Below, one piece after another: positions 1-6,484 of a DNA stretch of 38,762 bases. The stretch is from Candidatus Sericytochromatia bacterium. GTDB lineage: Bacteria > Cyanobacteriota > Sericytochromatia > UBA7694. Positions within the stretch are counted from its first letter, which is position 1, and the number at the start of each line of letters is the position of its first letter. A program made the position numbers and the translations under genes. The notes beneath the pieces are model-generated. The model worked only from the letters and a program-made list of their open reading frames with translations. It was not told the DNA's origin and did not search any database. The stretch spans positions 1 to 38,762 of the forward strand of contig JADMKE010000010.1 of the NCBI GenBank assembly GCA_018780035.1, given 5' to 3'.

Positions 1-2
1 GG

Positions 3-302
3 CAATGGAATTGTCGCAAATGTGGATTTTTTGGACACAGAGATGTAGTCGGAAGTGTCAATATGCACCCCATTGCTTTCAATTCAAAGATAGGGTTCCC
101 CCAACATATCACGTATCTACGACCCGGCTATCTCAGCCGGAGACGTAGTAGTAGCCTGGACACGGGCCAAAGTTGCCTCAAGCGTCGGCGAGGACACAAG
201 CCATACGCAGGAGGACAGCAGAGTTGTCTAAGGAAGTCTGAGCATCAGCCGCCCACTTGTGGGGTCTCTCAAGAGACAGGTCATCGCTCAGAAGTTGCTT
301 AG
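3..302 (+). CDS. tnpB: TnpB (IS200/IS605-family RNA-guided nuclease), C-terminal part, cut by window start
   Basis: The reading frame is open from the window edge, so only the last 99 residues are visible. It begins with a zinc-ribbon half (C-x2-C at residues 4-7, codons 12-23) followed at once by HRDVVGSVNM. There the Asp (codon 42-44) matches the third RuvC catalytic Asp of TnpB proteins. After that comes a basic, low-complexity tail (ITYLRP, then DTGQSC), which in my recollection is typical of cyanobacterial TnpB proteins. TnpB is the RNA-guided DNA nuclease of IS605/IS1341 elements and acts with an omega RNA overlapping the gene's 3' end. The stop at 300-302 lies one base before the element's terminal hairpin, as expected. 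Whether a TnpA transposase accompanies it cannot be seen. The family call is strong; whether the full gene is intact is unknown. Confidence 0.85.
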   Translation, partial: QWNCRKCGFFGHRDVVGSVNMHPIAFNSKIGFPQHITYLRPGYLSRRRSSSLDTGQSCLKRRRGHKPYAGGQQSCLRKSEHQPPTCGVSQETGHRSEVA

Positions 303-336
303 AAGCCCATCCCGTTCACGGGATTGGGAGTGTCAC
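150..336 (+). ncRNA. Probable omega RNA (reRNA) of the TnpB element, approximate 5' end
   Basis: In TnpB elements the guide RNA scaffold overlaps the end of tnpB and finishes at the transposon right end, with the guide taken from flanking DNA. Here the segment up to 336 ends in the hairpin at 306-328 and the conserved GGGAGTGTCAC. The guide would start at 337. The 5' limit is a guess from typical scaffold length. Confidence 0.45.
303..336 (+). mobile_element. Right end of the IS605/TnpB element
   Basis: The sequence AAG is followed by a stem CCCATCCCGT (306-315), loop TC, and ACGGGA-T-TGGG (318-328, one bulged T). It then ends GAGTGTCAC (329-336 region). The same outer parts (AAGCCCATCC and ATTGGGAGTGTCAC) recur inverted at 38710-38762 with a changed inner stem. 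I place the element boundary after the C at 336 because that is where the two copies stop matching. Confidence 0.75.
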
Positions 337-529
337 TATATGTTTGATAGGGGATACCCATTTTAGCTGCAATTTGCTTTTTCAAAACAACCTTGCTTGA
401 ATCCCCAGCGGAAATGCACACGTGCCTCTGAGACGTCTTTTTAGGCTTGACTGATACGCGCATTGATATCTAGTCTGGGAGTTCTATATCTCCTACAATT
501 TCCTAGGCGATAGGTGTATCTTTGTTCAC
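337..529 (-). pseudogene. Decayed ribbon-helix-helix (CopG-like) antitoxin remnant, 3' end lost at the TnpB element
   Basis: Reading the - strand, a strong Shine-Dalgarno (GAAGGAGG, 542-535) precedes a GTG at 529-527. The frame from there has stops at 505-503 and 472-470, then continues from an ATG at 463-461 and ends AAKMGIPYQTY exactly at the TnpB right end. The phrase GIPYQT with Leu/Tyr next is typical of the C-terminal helix of CopG-family antitoxins. Upstream on the same strand, another frame ends DEGKKIVVVITCFGL then TGA at 543-541. This could be the tail of a partner toxin, but I cannot name it. The pair looks like a dead toxin-antitoxin module interrupted by the element. No good gene lies in 303-679 on the + strand. 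Confidence 0.35.
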
Positions 530-606
530 AGTGTCCTCCTTCACAGACCAAAACAGGTAATAACGACAACTATCTTCTTGCCCTCGTCTTTCCAAAACCA
601 ATAAAC

Positions 607-735
607 TATAAATTGACTTTTTAATAATATGAAACTATTATTTTATATAAGTGTCTTAATTCAGTACAGAGGAAATTCCATGCCCAAACAATCCCCCTTT
701 GCATTGGCCCTTTCATTGTGCTTGCTCAGTGCCTG
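607..735 (+). repeat. Promoter-plus-start segment, copy 1 of a 5700-bp-offset direct repeat
   Basis: It aligns without gaps to 6307-6435. Over 607-682, which covers promoter, leader and start codon, I count about seven differences in 76 positions. Similarity then weakens through the signal-peptide codons. This is the copy that still drives a normal lipoprotein gene. Confidence 0.85.
613..641 (+). promoter_or_regulatory. Sigma-70-type promoter of the first lipoprotein operon
   Basis: The -35 box TTGACT (613-618) and the -10 box TATTAT (636-641) are separated by 17 bp. The in-frame ATG at 629 lies between the two boxes, which rules it out as a start and supports the ATG at 680 with its GAGGAAA ribosome site at 670-675. 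Confidence 0.8.
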
Positions 736-2773
736 CAGTGTGCAAGAGGCAAAACAGGCTGTTCAGGTCAATGCCCCCACCACCCAAAACACAAACAGCA
801 ATAATCAGAGCAATACCACCCAAACCAACACAGGTTCTGGCACCCAAGTCAACAACAATGGATCTGGCAGCAGCAATACAAATACAGGGACTCAGACCAA
901 CAATACCAACAGTGGTTCGGGCAACCAAACCAGCAATACCAACACAGGCTCAGGCAACCAGACCAACACGACAGTCAACAATACCCAAACGGGGAATGGC
1001 ACGATTATTCAGCCAGTGAATACAGGCGATGGCAGCCAAACCAACACGATTGTCACAGGCAATCAGAACAATACGACGAACAACGTCAATGGCAACCAAA
1101 CGGTGGTTAATGGGACTCAGACCAATAACACCACAACAGTGAATAACCAGACCACAATTATCAACCAAATAGTTCAACAGGTATTTGCTATTCCCTCTCA
1201 ATCTAGCAATATCCCCAAAACCATTCCTGCTGATAACAACCCCAATTCACCTCAAAATGGTGGAACAACGTCTTTTAATCAAACCCTCACAGAACAAAAA
1301 GTGACACAATCTGTGCTCAATTGGCCAGCTGTCTCAGGAGCGACAAAATACACGATCTTTTCTAATAATCAGGTACTTCAGGAAACAACGGCCACCACAG
1401 TCACGATTCCCGTCACAAACTTAAATCAAAAAATTGCAGTGGTGGCAAGCAACAGCACGGCTACTCCATCTACACCAAGTACAAACGAAGAAAAAACACT
1501 GGCAGAAAGTTTTCTACCCACCACCTTAACAGGCAAAGTCTTTGATGGCAATGGAAGCCCTTTGAGTGGAGCCACTATTCAGGTGGGTTCACAAAATCCT
1601 GAAAAAACGTTTCAAACCACAGCCACAACAGGAGTAGACGGCTCTTATACCATCAACAATGTCCCAACAGGGCTGCTGGTATCTCTTCGCGCAACAAAAC
1701 AGGGCTTTGCCACCCGTGAATTGCTCAAACTGATTGAACACAATCCTCAAAATACAGCAACTATCAACAAATTTGACTTTGGTAATACCTCTCCGGATCA
1801 CCCTTTGGCACTTACGAATAAACCCGAGGTGATAGCCGTTTCTCCGGCCCCAAATTCAACAGTAGATCCCCGTACTGCTTTTGTCCTCAAGTTTTCACAA
1901 CCCATGAACCGACAGTCTGTACAAGACACCTTTGCCATTCGCAGTTTTAGCAATCGAAAATTGAGTGTAGATCTCGGCTCAGCAAATAGCTTCACTTTAA
2001 CAGGTTTGATGAATTTGGCAGATTTCAGTGGCACCCAAATCTGGGATAAATCTACCTACAATATTTATTGGAATATGGACGATACTGAAGTTACTTTTTC
2101 GCCCACAGAAGAAAAGTCTCTTCCCACAGACAGAGAACCCAGTCGTGCACCAGAATACCAAATGGCGTTTAAATCCTTTGGAGGAAGTGGCAACCGCACC
2201 CTGCAAACAGCGGCAGGAGTATCTCGTTCTAGTCATCATTTCCAGCTTTCAGGTACAGCCTACGAAGAAAGCAACAAATTCTCAGTCAACCCCGATACCC
2301 TTGCGCCACAGCTCAGTTCATTACAGGTCGAAACCGCTGAAAATGGTGGCCTGAATGGCGATGCCATTCGGGTGCGCTTCAGTGAACGCATGATCCATTA
2401 TACTTACGACGCAACCATCGCAGGGGGCATGGAAAACACAGCCGGTTCAGCAACCAAAGCACCTGCAGCTTATCCCGGAGGCAGTGTCGCAACAGGAACA
2501 GCCACCGCCTGCAATTACCAAATCAGAGTGGATCGTGCTGGAAGCGAAATCATGAACACATCCTGGTGCAATCTGCCCGGTGGACTGAGTGGCAGAGCGC
2601 TCTATGACACAGACGATCCAACTCACAAATCTGTTTTGCTCTTGCCCCCAAATGGCGCAGATCTCTACAAACCAGGTGATACGATCTTGCTCACTGTGGC
2701 CACAACAGTCATGGATCCAGCAGGCAATACGCTGTCGCCCTCACAGGCCACAGCCTCAGCCAATGCATCTTAA
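680..2773 (+). CDS. Large surface lipoprotein with Asn/Thr-rich stalk and Ig-like domains
   Basis: The 697-aa protein starts at ATG 680 because GAGGAAA sits just upstream and the earlier ATG lies inside the promoter. The signal peptide ends in LLSAC with the lipid Cys at residue 19. Residues about 30-170 are a low-complexity stalk of Asn, Thr, Gly, Ser and Gln. Next comes a fibronectin-III-like segment (LNWPAVSGATKYTIF). It is followed by a carboxypeptidase-regulatory-like domain (LTGKVFDGNGSPLSGATIQV to GSYTINNVPTG) and at least two SbsA-type Ig-like domains (VIAVSPAPNSTVDPRTAFVL with FSQPMN; a second with RVRFSERM). Such proteins are anchored in a membrane and project outward, often for adhesion. 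The role here is inferred, not shown. It is first in a run of lipoprotein genes. Confidence 0.85.
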   Translation: MPKQSPFALALSLCLLSACSVQEAKQAVQVNAPTTQNTNSNNQSNTTQTNTGSGTQVNNNGSGSSNTNTGTQTNNTNSGSGNQTSNTNTGSGNQTNTTVNNTQTGNGTIIQPVNTGDGSQTNTIVTGNQNNTTNNVNGNQTVVNGTQTNNTTTVNNQTTIINQIVQQVFAIPSQSSNIPKTIPADNNPNSPQNGGTTSFNQTLTEQKVTQSVLNWPAVSGATKYTIFSNNQVLQETTATTVTIPVTNLNQKIAVVASNSTATPSTPSTNEEKTLAESFLPTTLTGKVFDGNGSPLSGATIQVGSQNPEKTFQTTATTGVDGSYTINNVPTGLLVSLRATKQGFATRELLKLIEHNPQNTATINKFDFGNTSPDHPLALTNKPEVIAVSPAPNSTVDPRTAFVLKFSQPMNRQSVQDTFAIRSFSNRKLSVDLGSANSFTLTGLMNLADFSGTQIWDKSTYNIYWNMDDTEVTFSPTEEKSLPTDREPSRAPEYQMAFKSFGGSGNRTLQTAAGVSRSSHHFQLSGTAYEESNKFSVNPDTLAPQLSSLQVETAENGGLNGDAIRVRFSERMIHYTYDATIAGGMENTAGSATKAPAAYPGGSVATGTATACNYQIRVDRAGSEIMNTSWCNLPGGLSGRALYDTDDPTHKSVLLLPPNGADLYKPGDTILLTVATTVMDPAGNTLSPSQATASANAS

Positions 2774-2802
2774 ACCATTTAATTCATTTAGGAGTCAAAA
2801 CC

Positions 2803-2937
2803 ATGAAATATTTAAGTATTTTTCTCTTTTTCTTACTAAACTTGCCCCTGTTTGCCAGTTGTGAGAACAAACAGGTGGCCAATCAGGTGGTACAAATCGA
2901 CACGGGCAAAACCCCTGACGGAGAAACCAAAAAATAA
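2803..2937 (+). CDS. Small lipoprotein, 44 aa
   Basis: This short gene starts at ATG 2803 with AGGAG at 2789-2793 and ends with TAA at 2935-2937. The product has a Lys start, a strongly hydrophobic run and the lipobox LFASC (Cys 20). Only 24 mature residues follow, rich in Gln, Val, Lys and Thr. The first mature residues (NKQVANQVVQI) resemble the same position in the neighbouring lipoproteins. It lies between two lipoprotein genes, 29 bp after one and 16 bp before the next, so it is probably in the same transcript. A short entericidin- or Lpp-like anchor protein is possible. No function can be assigned. Confidence 0.75.
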   Translation: MKYLSIFLFFLLNLPLFASCENKQVANQVVQIDTGKTPDGETKK

Positions 2938-2953
2938 AATTGGCGCATTCTAA

Positions 2954-3538
2954 ATGACGGGAATAAACAAATACATTCAATTCATGGGCTTATTTCTACT
3001 TTTAACCCAAACAGGGTGTTCAGATCAAAAAGTCGTACAAAATGTCAGAATTGTGAACGAAGTAAGCTCAGACACACACAACGCCAGTAATACCAGTAGT
3101 ATTACGGTAGCCCCACTTGTCCAATCTGGCTCACCCAGCTTAAACACAGCAGCCAATGAGAACAATTCTCTGCTCTTGCACAAAGTCAGTTTGCTTGACA
3201 CTGTAGGAAATGGAGACAAACGCATCAATCGGGGTGAAACGATTGAGTTTACCCCTGTTTTTCAAAACAGGAGCAAATCCGCCACCAACACAATGTACCT
3301 GCGTATCACCTGTTTTCACAGCCAAGTGACCCCGATTAACCCACTGCAAACAGGTGTTAAAGTCAAGCCCATTCCTGCTGATGAAGTGGTTGAAGTTTTG
3401 GCCAACCGCAACTCTCCCCAAATTCGTTTGGATTCACAAATACAGGCAGGAACACAAATTGAAGTCTTATTCAAATTGATCGACACAGAGAAGGGTCAAA
3501 CTTACAACTTTCCATATCTCATCACGGTTCAATCTTAA
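2954..3538 (+). CDS. Lipoprotein with a GNGD/GET beta-sandwich-like domain
   Basis: The 194-aa protein has an N-terminal hydrophobic segment ending in TQTGC (lipid Cys 22). After a Ser/Asn/Thr linker, residues about 75-194 carry the pattern DTVGNGDKRINRGETIEF followed by a hydrophobic strand and QNRSKSATNTMYLRI. This pattern is seen in extracellular Ig-like or CARDB-like domains, where GDG/GE turns can bind calcium. The next gene has the same domain. The start has no clear ribosome site, so translation may depend on the gene 16 bp upstream. Function unknown; a surface or periplasmic structural role is likely. Confidence 0.75.
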   Translation: MTGINKYIQFMGLFLLLTQTGCSDQKVVQNVRIVNEVSSDTHNASNTSSITVAPLVQSGSPSLNTAANENNSLLLHKVSLLDTVGNGDKRINRGETIEFTPVFQNRSKSATNTMYLRITCFHSQVTPINPLQTGVKVKPIPADEVVEVLANRNSPQIRLDSQIQAGTQIEVLFKLIDTEKGQTYNFPYLITVQS

Positions 3539-3555
3539 AGAGAGGTACCATCTCG

Positions 3556-4521
3556 GTGTTTGTCAAATTACTCAAATTTCTTCCATTGGTCTGCTTGCTC
3601 AATGGCTGTTCTGCCCTTCAAGGCGTTTTACAAGATGTGGCGATTATCAATAAAATTCCCGCAGTCAAGCCCTCTTTGGCAGTCTCGCCAACGGCACTCA
3701 AAGGCAGTCCATCGCCACAGCCAACGGCCTCTCCCCGTCTCACACAAGCACAAACACCCACCATTGCTGCACCGCCCACGGAAGAGGGCTCTGTGAAACT
3801 GGAACTGAGAAGCATCCAAACACTTCAAGCCAGAGGCAGTAACAGTGGAAATGGTGATCAAACTGTCAATCAAGGTGAAACACTCTCTATACAGCCCATT
3901 TTGGTCAATCTGGGCAATTCTTCTTCCAATAAATTAAAAATTCGTTTAAGCTCTCTGAGCCCTGACATTCAAATTCTCAAAAATCTTGCTTATAAAGATC
4001 CGATCTTCGCCCAAGAAGTCAGTAAAACGCTCGAAAGCACAGAACGGCGTTTTTTTGACAATACGTTTGAAGTAAAAATAGCCTTAAAACCAAGCAGCTC
4101 CAATATTCCATTGGTCTTTACTGTTTTTGACGATTTTGGAAATGAATGGAAATTCGAGCACACACTTGTTGTTGAGCCCATTGACAATAAACTTGAATTG
4201 GTCAAAGTAGTCGAAAGCAGCTATACAGACTTTGTTTTCCAAAATATGGGCAAGTCAGATACAAATAACCTGCGAATCAAATCCATTAAGATCCTCGAAA
4301 CAGAAAATGGCACAGCTGAAATCAATGTCAATAATCTGGGCTATAACATCGGTATCATTGGTGCTGAATCCACAAAAACAATTCAGTTATATCAGCCCCT
4401 ATTTTATAAAAAAACCGATCCCAATTTACCTGGATCAGTGCGAATCAAAATAGAGTTATACGAGTTTTACCCTGACTTTGGGAATAATTTCGAGTTATTC
4501 CACACGTTTCAATTCGAATGA
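3556..4521 (+). CDS. Lipoprotein, paralogous domain to the upstream gene
   Basis: The 321-aa product is read from GTG 3556 with AGAGAGG (3539-3545) upstream, and no better ATG exists. The signal peptide ends LLNGC (Cys 18). A Pro/Ser/Thr/Gln-rich linker spans about residues 35-80. A domain then begins SNSGNGDQTVNQGETLSI with VNLGNSSSNKLKIRL, clearly related to the domain of the gene at 2954. A second beta-rich region fills the C-terminal half (VVESSYTDFVFQNMGKSDTN). It follows the upstream gene by 17 bp and is last of the four clustered lipoprotein genes. Substrate or partner unknown. Confidence 0.75.
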   Translation: MFVKLLKFLPLVCLLNGCSALQGVLQDVAIINKIPAVKPSLAVSPTALKGSPSPQPTASPRLTQAQTPTIAAPPTEEGSVKLELRSIQTLQARGSNSGNGDQTVNQGETLSIQPILVNLGNSSSNKLKIRLSSLSPDIQILKNLAYKDPIFAQEVSKTLESTERRFFDNTFEVKIALKPSSSNIPLVFTVFDDFGNEWKFEHTLVVEPIDNKLELVKVVESSYTDFVFQNMGKSDTNNLRIKSIKILETENGTAEINVNNLGYNIGIIGAESTKTIQLYQPLFYKKTDPNLPGSVRIKIELYEFYPDFGNNFELFHTFQFE

Positions 4522-4554
4522 AATAGAAGATGAGGGGCATTTTTTGTTAAGCAT

Positions 4555-4575
4555 GACAACACCTTTTCTGTTGTC
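4555..4575 (+). other. Intergenic hairpin between two genes
   Basis: GACAACA (4555-4561) pairs with TGTTGTC (4569-4575) around a 7-nt loop. No T-run follows on the + strand, so it is not a standard terminator. It could protect an mRNA end or partly separate the lipoprotein genes from the CsgG-like gene. Confidence 0.35.
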
Positions 4576-4613
4576 GAAGTTAGAAGCAAATCACCATTTG
4601 AAGGGGCATAACA

Positions 4614-6260
4614 ATGAAAAAATTATTCTATACAATTCTTTCAACGTCTTTTTTTCTTCTCTATAATTCTCACCTTCCCAGCTATTCTATTCCTTACCCG
4701 AAGTTACTGCCCACCATTTTAATTACACCCGAGACAAAACCAAGTATTGCAGTTCTCCCCTTTAAAGCCCCTAATGCAACCTACAGTGATGCGATTACAA
4801 ACACAATGACTGCTGCCCTTGTACAAGCAAATCGTCTCAAAGTAGCTGATCGTAAAAATCTTGATAAAGTCCTAAAAGAAATTGCCTTTCAACAGACAGC
4901 CTTGGTAGATGCCGACACAGCAGTACAAATCGGGAAACTGGCTGGTGTTTCTTATATTCTGACAGGGCAATTTGGAAATCCAGCCTCTCGATTTAATGAA
5001 GCTGTCTACCGTGAAGTTAACAAAAAAAAACAAAAAGTCAGCGATCCTTATTATTCAGCCAGTGTCGAAGTGAGTTACGAAATTATTCAAGTAGCTACAG
5101 GTCTCGTGATTTCGACAGGTAAATTTTCGGGTTATGGCTCTGATCCTAAAAGTGAGCAAAGAGCCGTTACCAACGCTCTTCAGAATGTGACAAGTCATAC
5201 ACCATCCGGTGTTCTCAGCGATTTCAAAATCAAAGGTGCCGTGACCCAGGTGAATAAATCCACCGTCGAAATGAATGTCGGTTCTTATATCGGCGCTTAC
5301 CAAGGCATGGACTTCGAAATCAGTGATCCAAAAGATTCGAAGAAAAAGCTGGGTGTTGTGCGCCTCTCAAAGGTAGGCGAAAAGAGCTCTGAGGGTAAAG
5401 TCATTTCAGAAAGCTCCCAAATTACAGTTGGTGCTACAGCTTTAGAAAGCCAAGTGTCCCATGCTGTTGAGGCCAAAATTATCAAACGAGATCTCACAGA
5501 AATTGTGATTACTGTCGGCAAAGATGTGGGTGTTTACCAGGGAAAAGTCTATTCAGTTTATACAAAAAGTGACAATTATACTGATTCAGAAACGGGAGAG
5601 ACCTATGCTGGAGAAGACAAAGAACATGGAACTGTCCTGGTTGAAAAAGTCGCTGACAACTCTGCGCGTGCCCGCATTATTCGGGGAATATATACCATTC
5701 AAGAGGGCATGTTTGTACGAGAATCCAGAGGTAACTTACTCAATGGAATTATGGCCAAACCCAGTTTTATTATTAATCCCACCAATGGTATGAGCATGGC
5801 CCGTTTGGGAGTAGGTAAACTGGATATTGTCAACAGTTTGAGTTATGATCTTGGCCTCAATATTGTCACTTCAGGCATCTCAAAAGTGGGGATTGGGGGA
5901 TTGGACGTAACGGGCAGTTATGAATTTCCCATTATTCCTGAGTTTTTATTTTTGGCTCCTTCTTTGGGAGGAGGCCTTGCCCTTGGATCTCAACACTCCT
6001 CTGCAATCAGTAATAAATCCGTTTCTAAGATAGCTCTCCAGCTTTACCCCAAGCTAACTGCGCGCTTGGAATTAAATAAGTTCAATTTATTTGGTGAAGT
6101 AGGTTATATGCTTCTCAATTTTGACTCAAATGGCTGGAGTTACTCAGTCGGGGAAGGTGAGTCAGCAAGAAGTGTTGAGGTTCCTCCAAGCTCCTTAGAT
6201 GTTGCCTCCATCAATTTATCCGGTATTTATATCGGTGGTGGCCTGAGTTATGTCTTCTGA
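4614..6260 (+). CDS. CsgG-domain protein with duplicated FlgT-C-like modules and barrel-like C-terminus
   Basis: The 548-aa protein starts with a Sec-type signal (MKKLFYTILSTSFFLLY) lacking a lipobox Cys. Residues about 43-170 match the CsgG/TolB-like fold: IAVLPF, then DAITNTMTAALVQ, VADRKNLDKVLKE and IGKLAGVSYILTGQF. Two similar modules follow, each with G-(A/V)-YQG and VRLSKVGEKSSEGKVI- or VLVEKVADNSARARII-type strands. They resemble the FlgT C-terminal domain. From about 395 the sequence is Gly-rich with alternating hydrophobic strands and ends GGGLSYVF; a terminal Phe is common in outer-membrane barrels. CsgG proteins secrete curli subunits or sense envelope state. The downstream barrel is unusual and may replace lipid anchoring. 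GAAGGGG lies just before the start. The domain call is good; the barrel is inference. Confidence 0.75.
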   Translation: MKKLFYTILSTSFFLLYNSHLPSYSIPYPKLLPTILITPETKPSIAVLPFKAPNATYSDAITNTMTAALVQANRLKVADRKNLDKVLKEIAFQQTALVDADTAVQIGKLAGVSYILTGQFGNPASRFNEAVYREVNKKKQKVSDPYYSASVEVSYEIIQVATGLVISTGKFSGYGSDPKSEQRAVTNALQNVTSHTPSGVLSDFKIKGAVTQVNKSTVEMNVGSYIGAYQGMDFEISDPKDSKKKLGVVRLSKVGEKSSEGKVISESSQITVGATALESQVSHAVEAKIIKRDLTEIVITVGKDVGVYQGKVYSVYTKSDNYTDSETGETYAGEDKEHGTVLVEKVADNSARARIIRGIYTIQEGMFVRESRGNLLNGIMAKPSFIINPTNGMSMARLGVGKLDIVNSLSYDLGLNIVTSGISKVGIGGLDVTGSYEFPIIPEFLFLAPSLGGGLALGSQHSSAISNKSVSKIALQLYPKLTARLELNKFNLFGEVGYMLLNFDSNGWSYSVGEGESARSVEVPPSSLDVASINLSGIYIGGGLSYVF

Positions 6261-6306
6261 ATATCAACAATTGCATGTATTCATTTCAATGCATCGACAA
6301 ACAAAA

Positions 6307-6435
6307 TATAAATTGACTTTTTAATATTATGAAATTATTATTTTATATAAGTACCTTCATTCAATACTGAGGAAATTCCATGTCCAAGCCATTCCAGCTT
6401 CAATGGGCCCTTTCGTGGCCTATTCTCAGCGGAAT
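6307..6435 (+). repeat. Promoter-plus-start segment, copy 2 of the direct repeat
   Basis: It matches 607-735 at an exact 5700-bp offset with no indels seen. The promoter boxes and ribosome site are kept, but the coding part has diverged so that the lipobox Cys is gone. Confidence 0.85.
6313..6341 (+). promoter_or_regulatory. Duplicated sigma-70-type promoter
   Basis: TTGACT (6313-6318), a 17-bp spacer and TATTAT (6336-6341) are the same boxes as at 613-641. It probably transcribes the leader ORF at 6380 and the genes at 6481 and 7601. Confidence 0.75.
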
Positions 6436-6484
6436 GGCTAATGGCACCTACGAGCTCTTCACCGAAAGCACAGCAGATTCATGA
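6380..6484 (+). CDS. 34-aa leader ORF derived from a lipoprotein signal peptide
   Basis: ATG 6380 keeps the GAGGAAA ribosome site of the duplicated segment and reads 34 codons to TGA 6482-6484. The start MSKPFQLQWALSWPILSG aligns with MPKQSPFALALSLCLLSA of the gene at 680, but the lipobox Cys is lost and charged residues follow. Its stop overlaps the next start as ATGA, a classic arrangement for translational coupling. It could be a working leader peptide that sets expression of the 378-aa gene, or a decayed gene fragment. The intact frame and exact ATGA overlap favour use, but this is inference. Confidence 0.5.
   Translation: MSKPFQLQWALSWPILSGMANGTYELFTESTADS

Noticed and set aside
629..679. 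In-frame ATG extending the first lipoprotein gene by 17 codons
   Set aside because: It lies between the -35 and -10 boxes of the promoter, and the duplicated copy shows the same layout.
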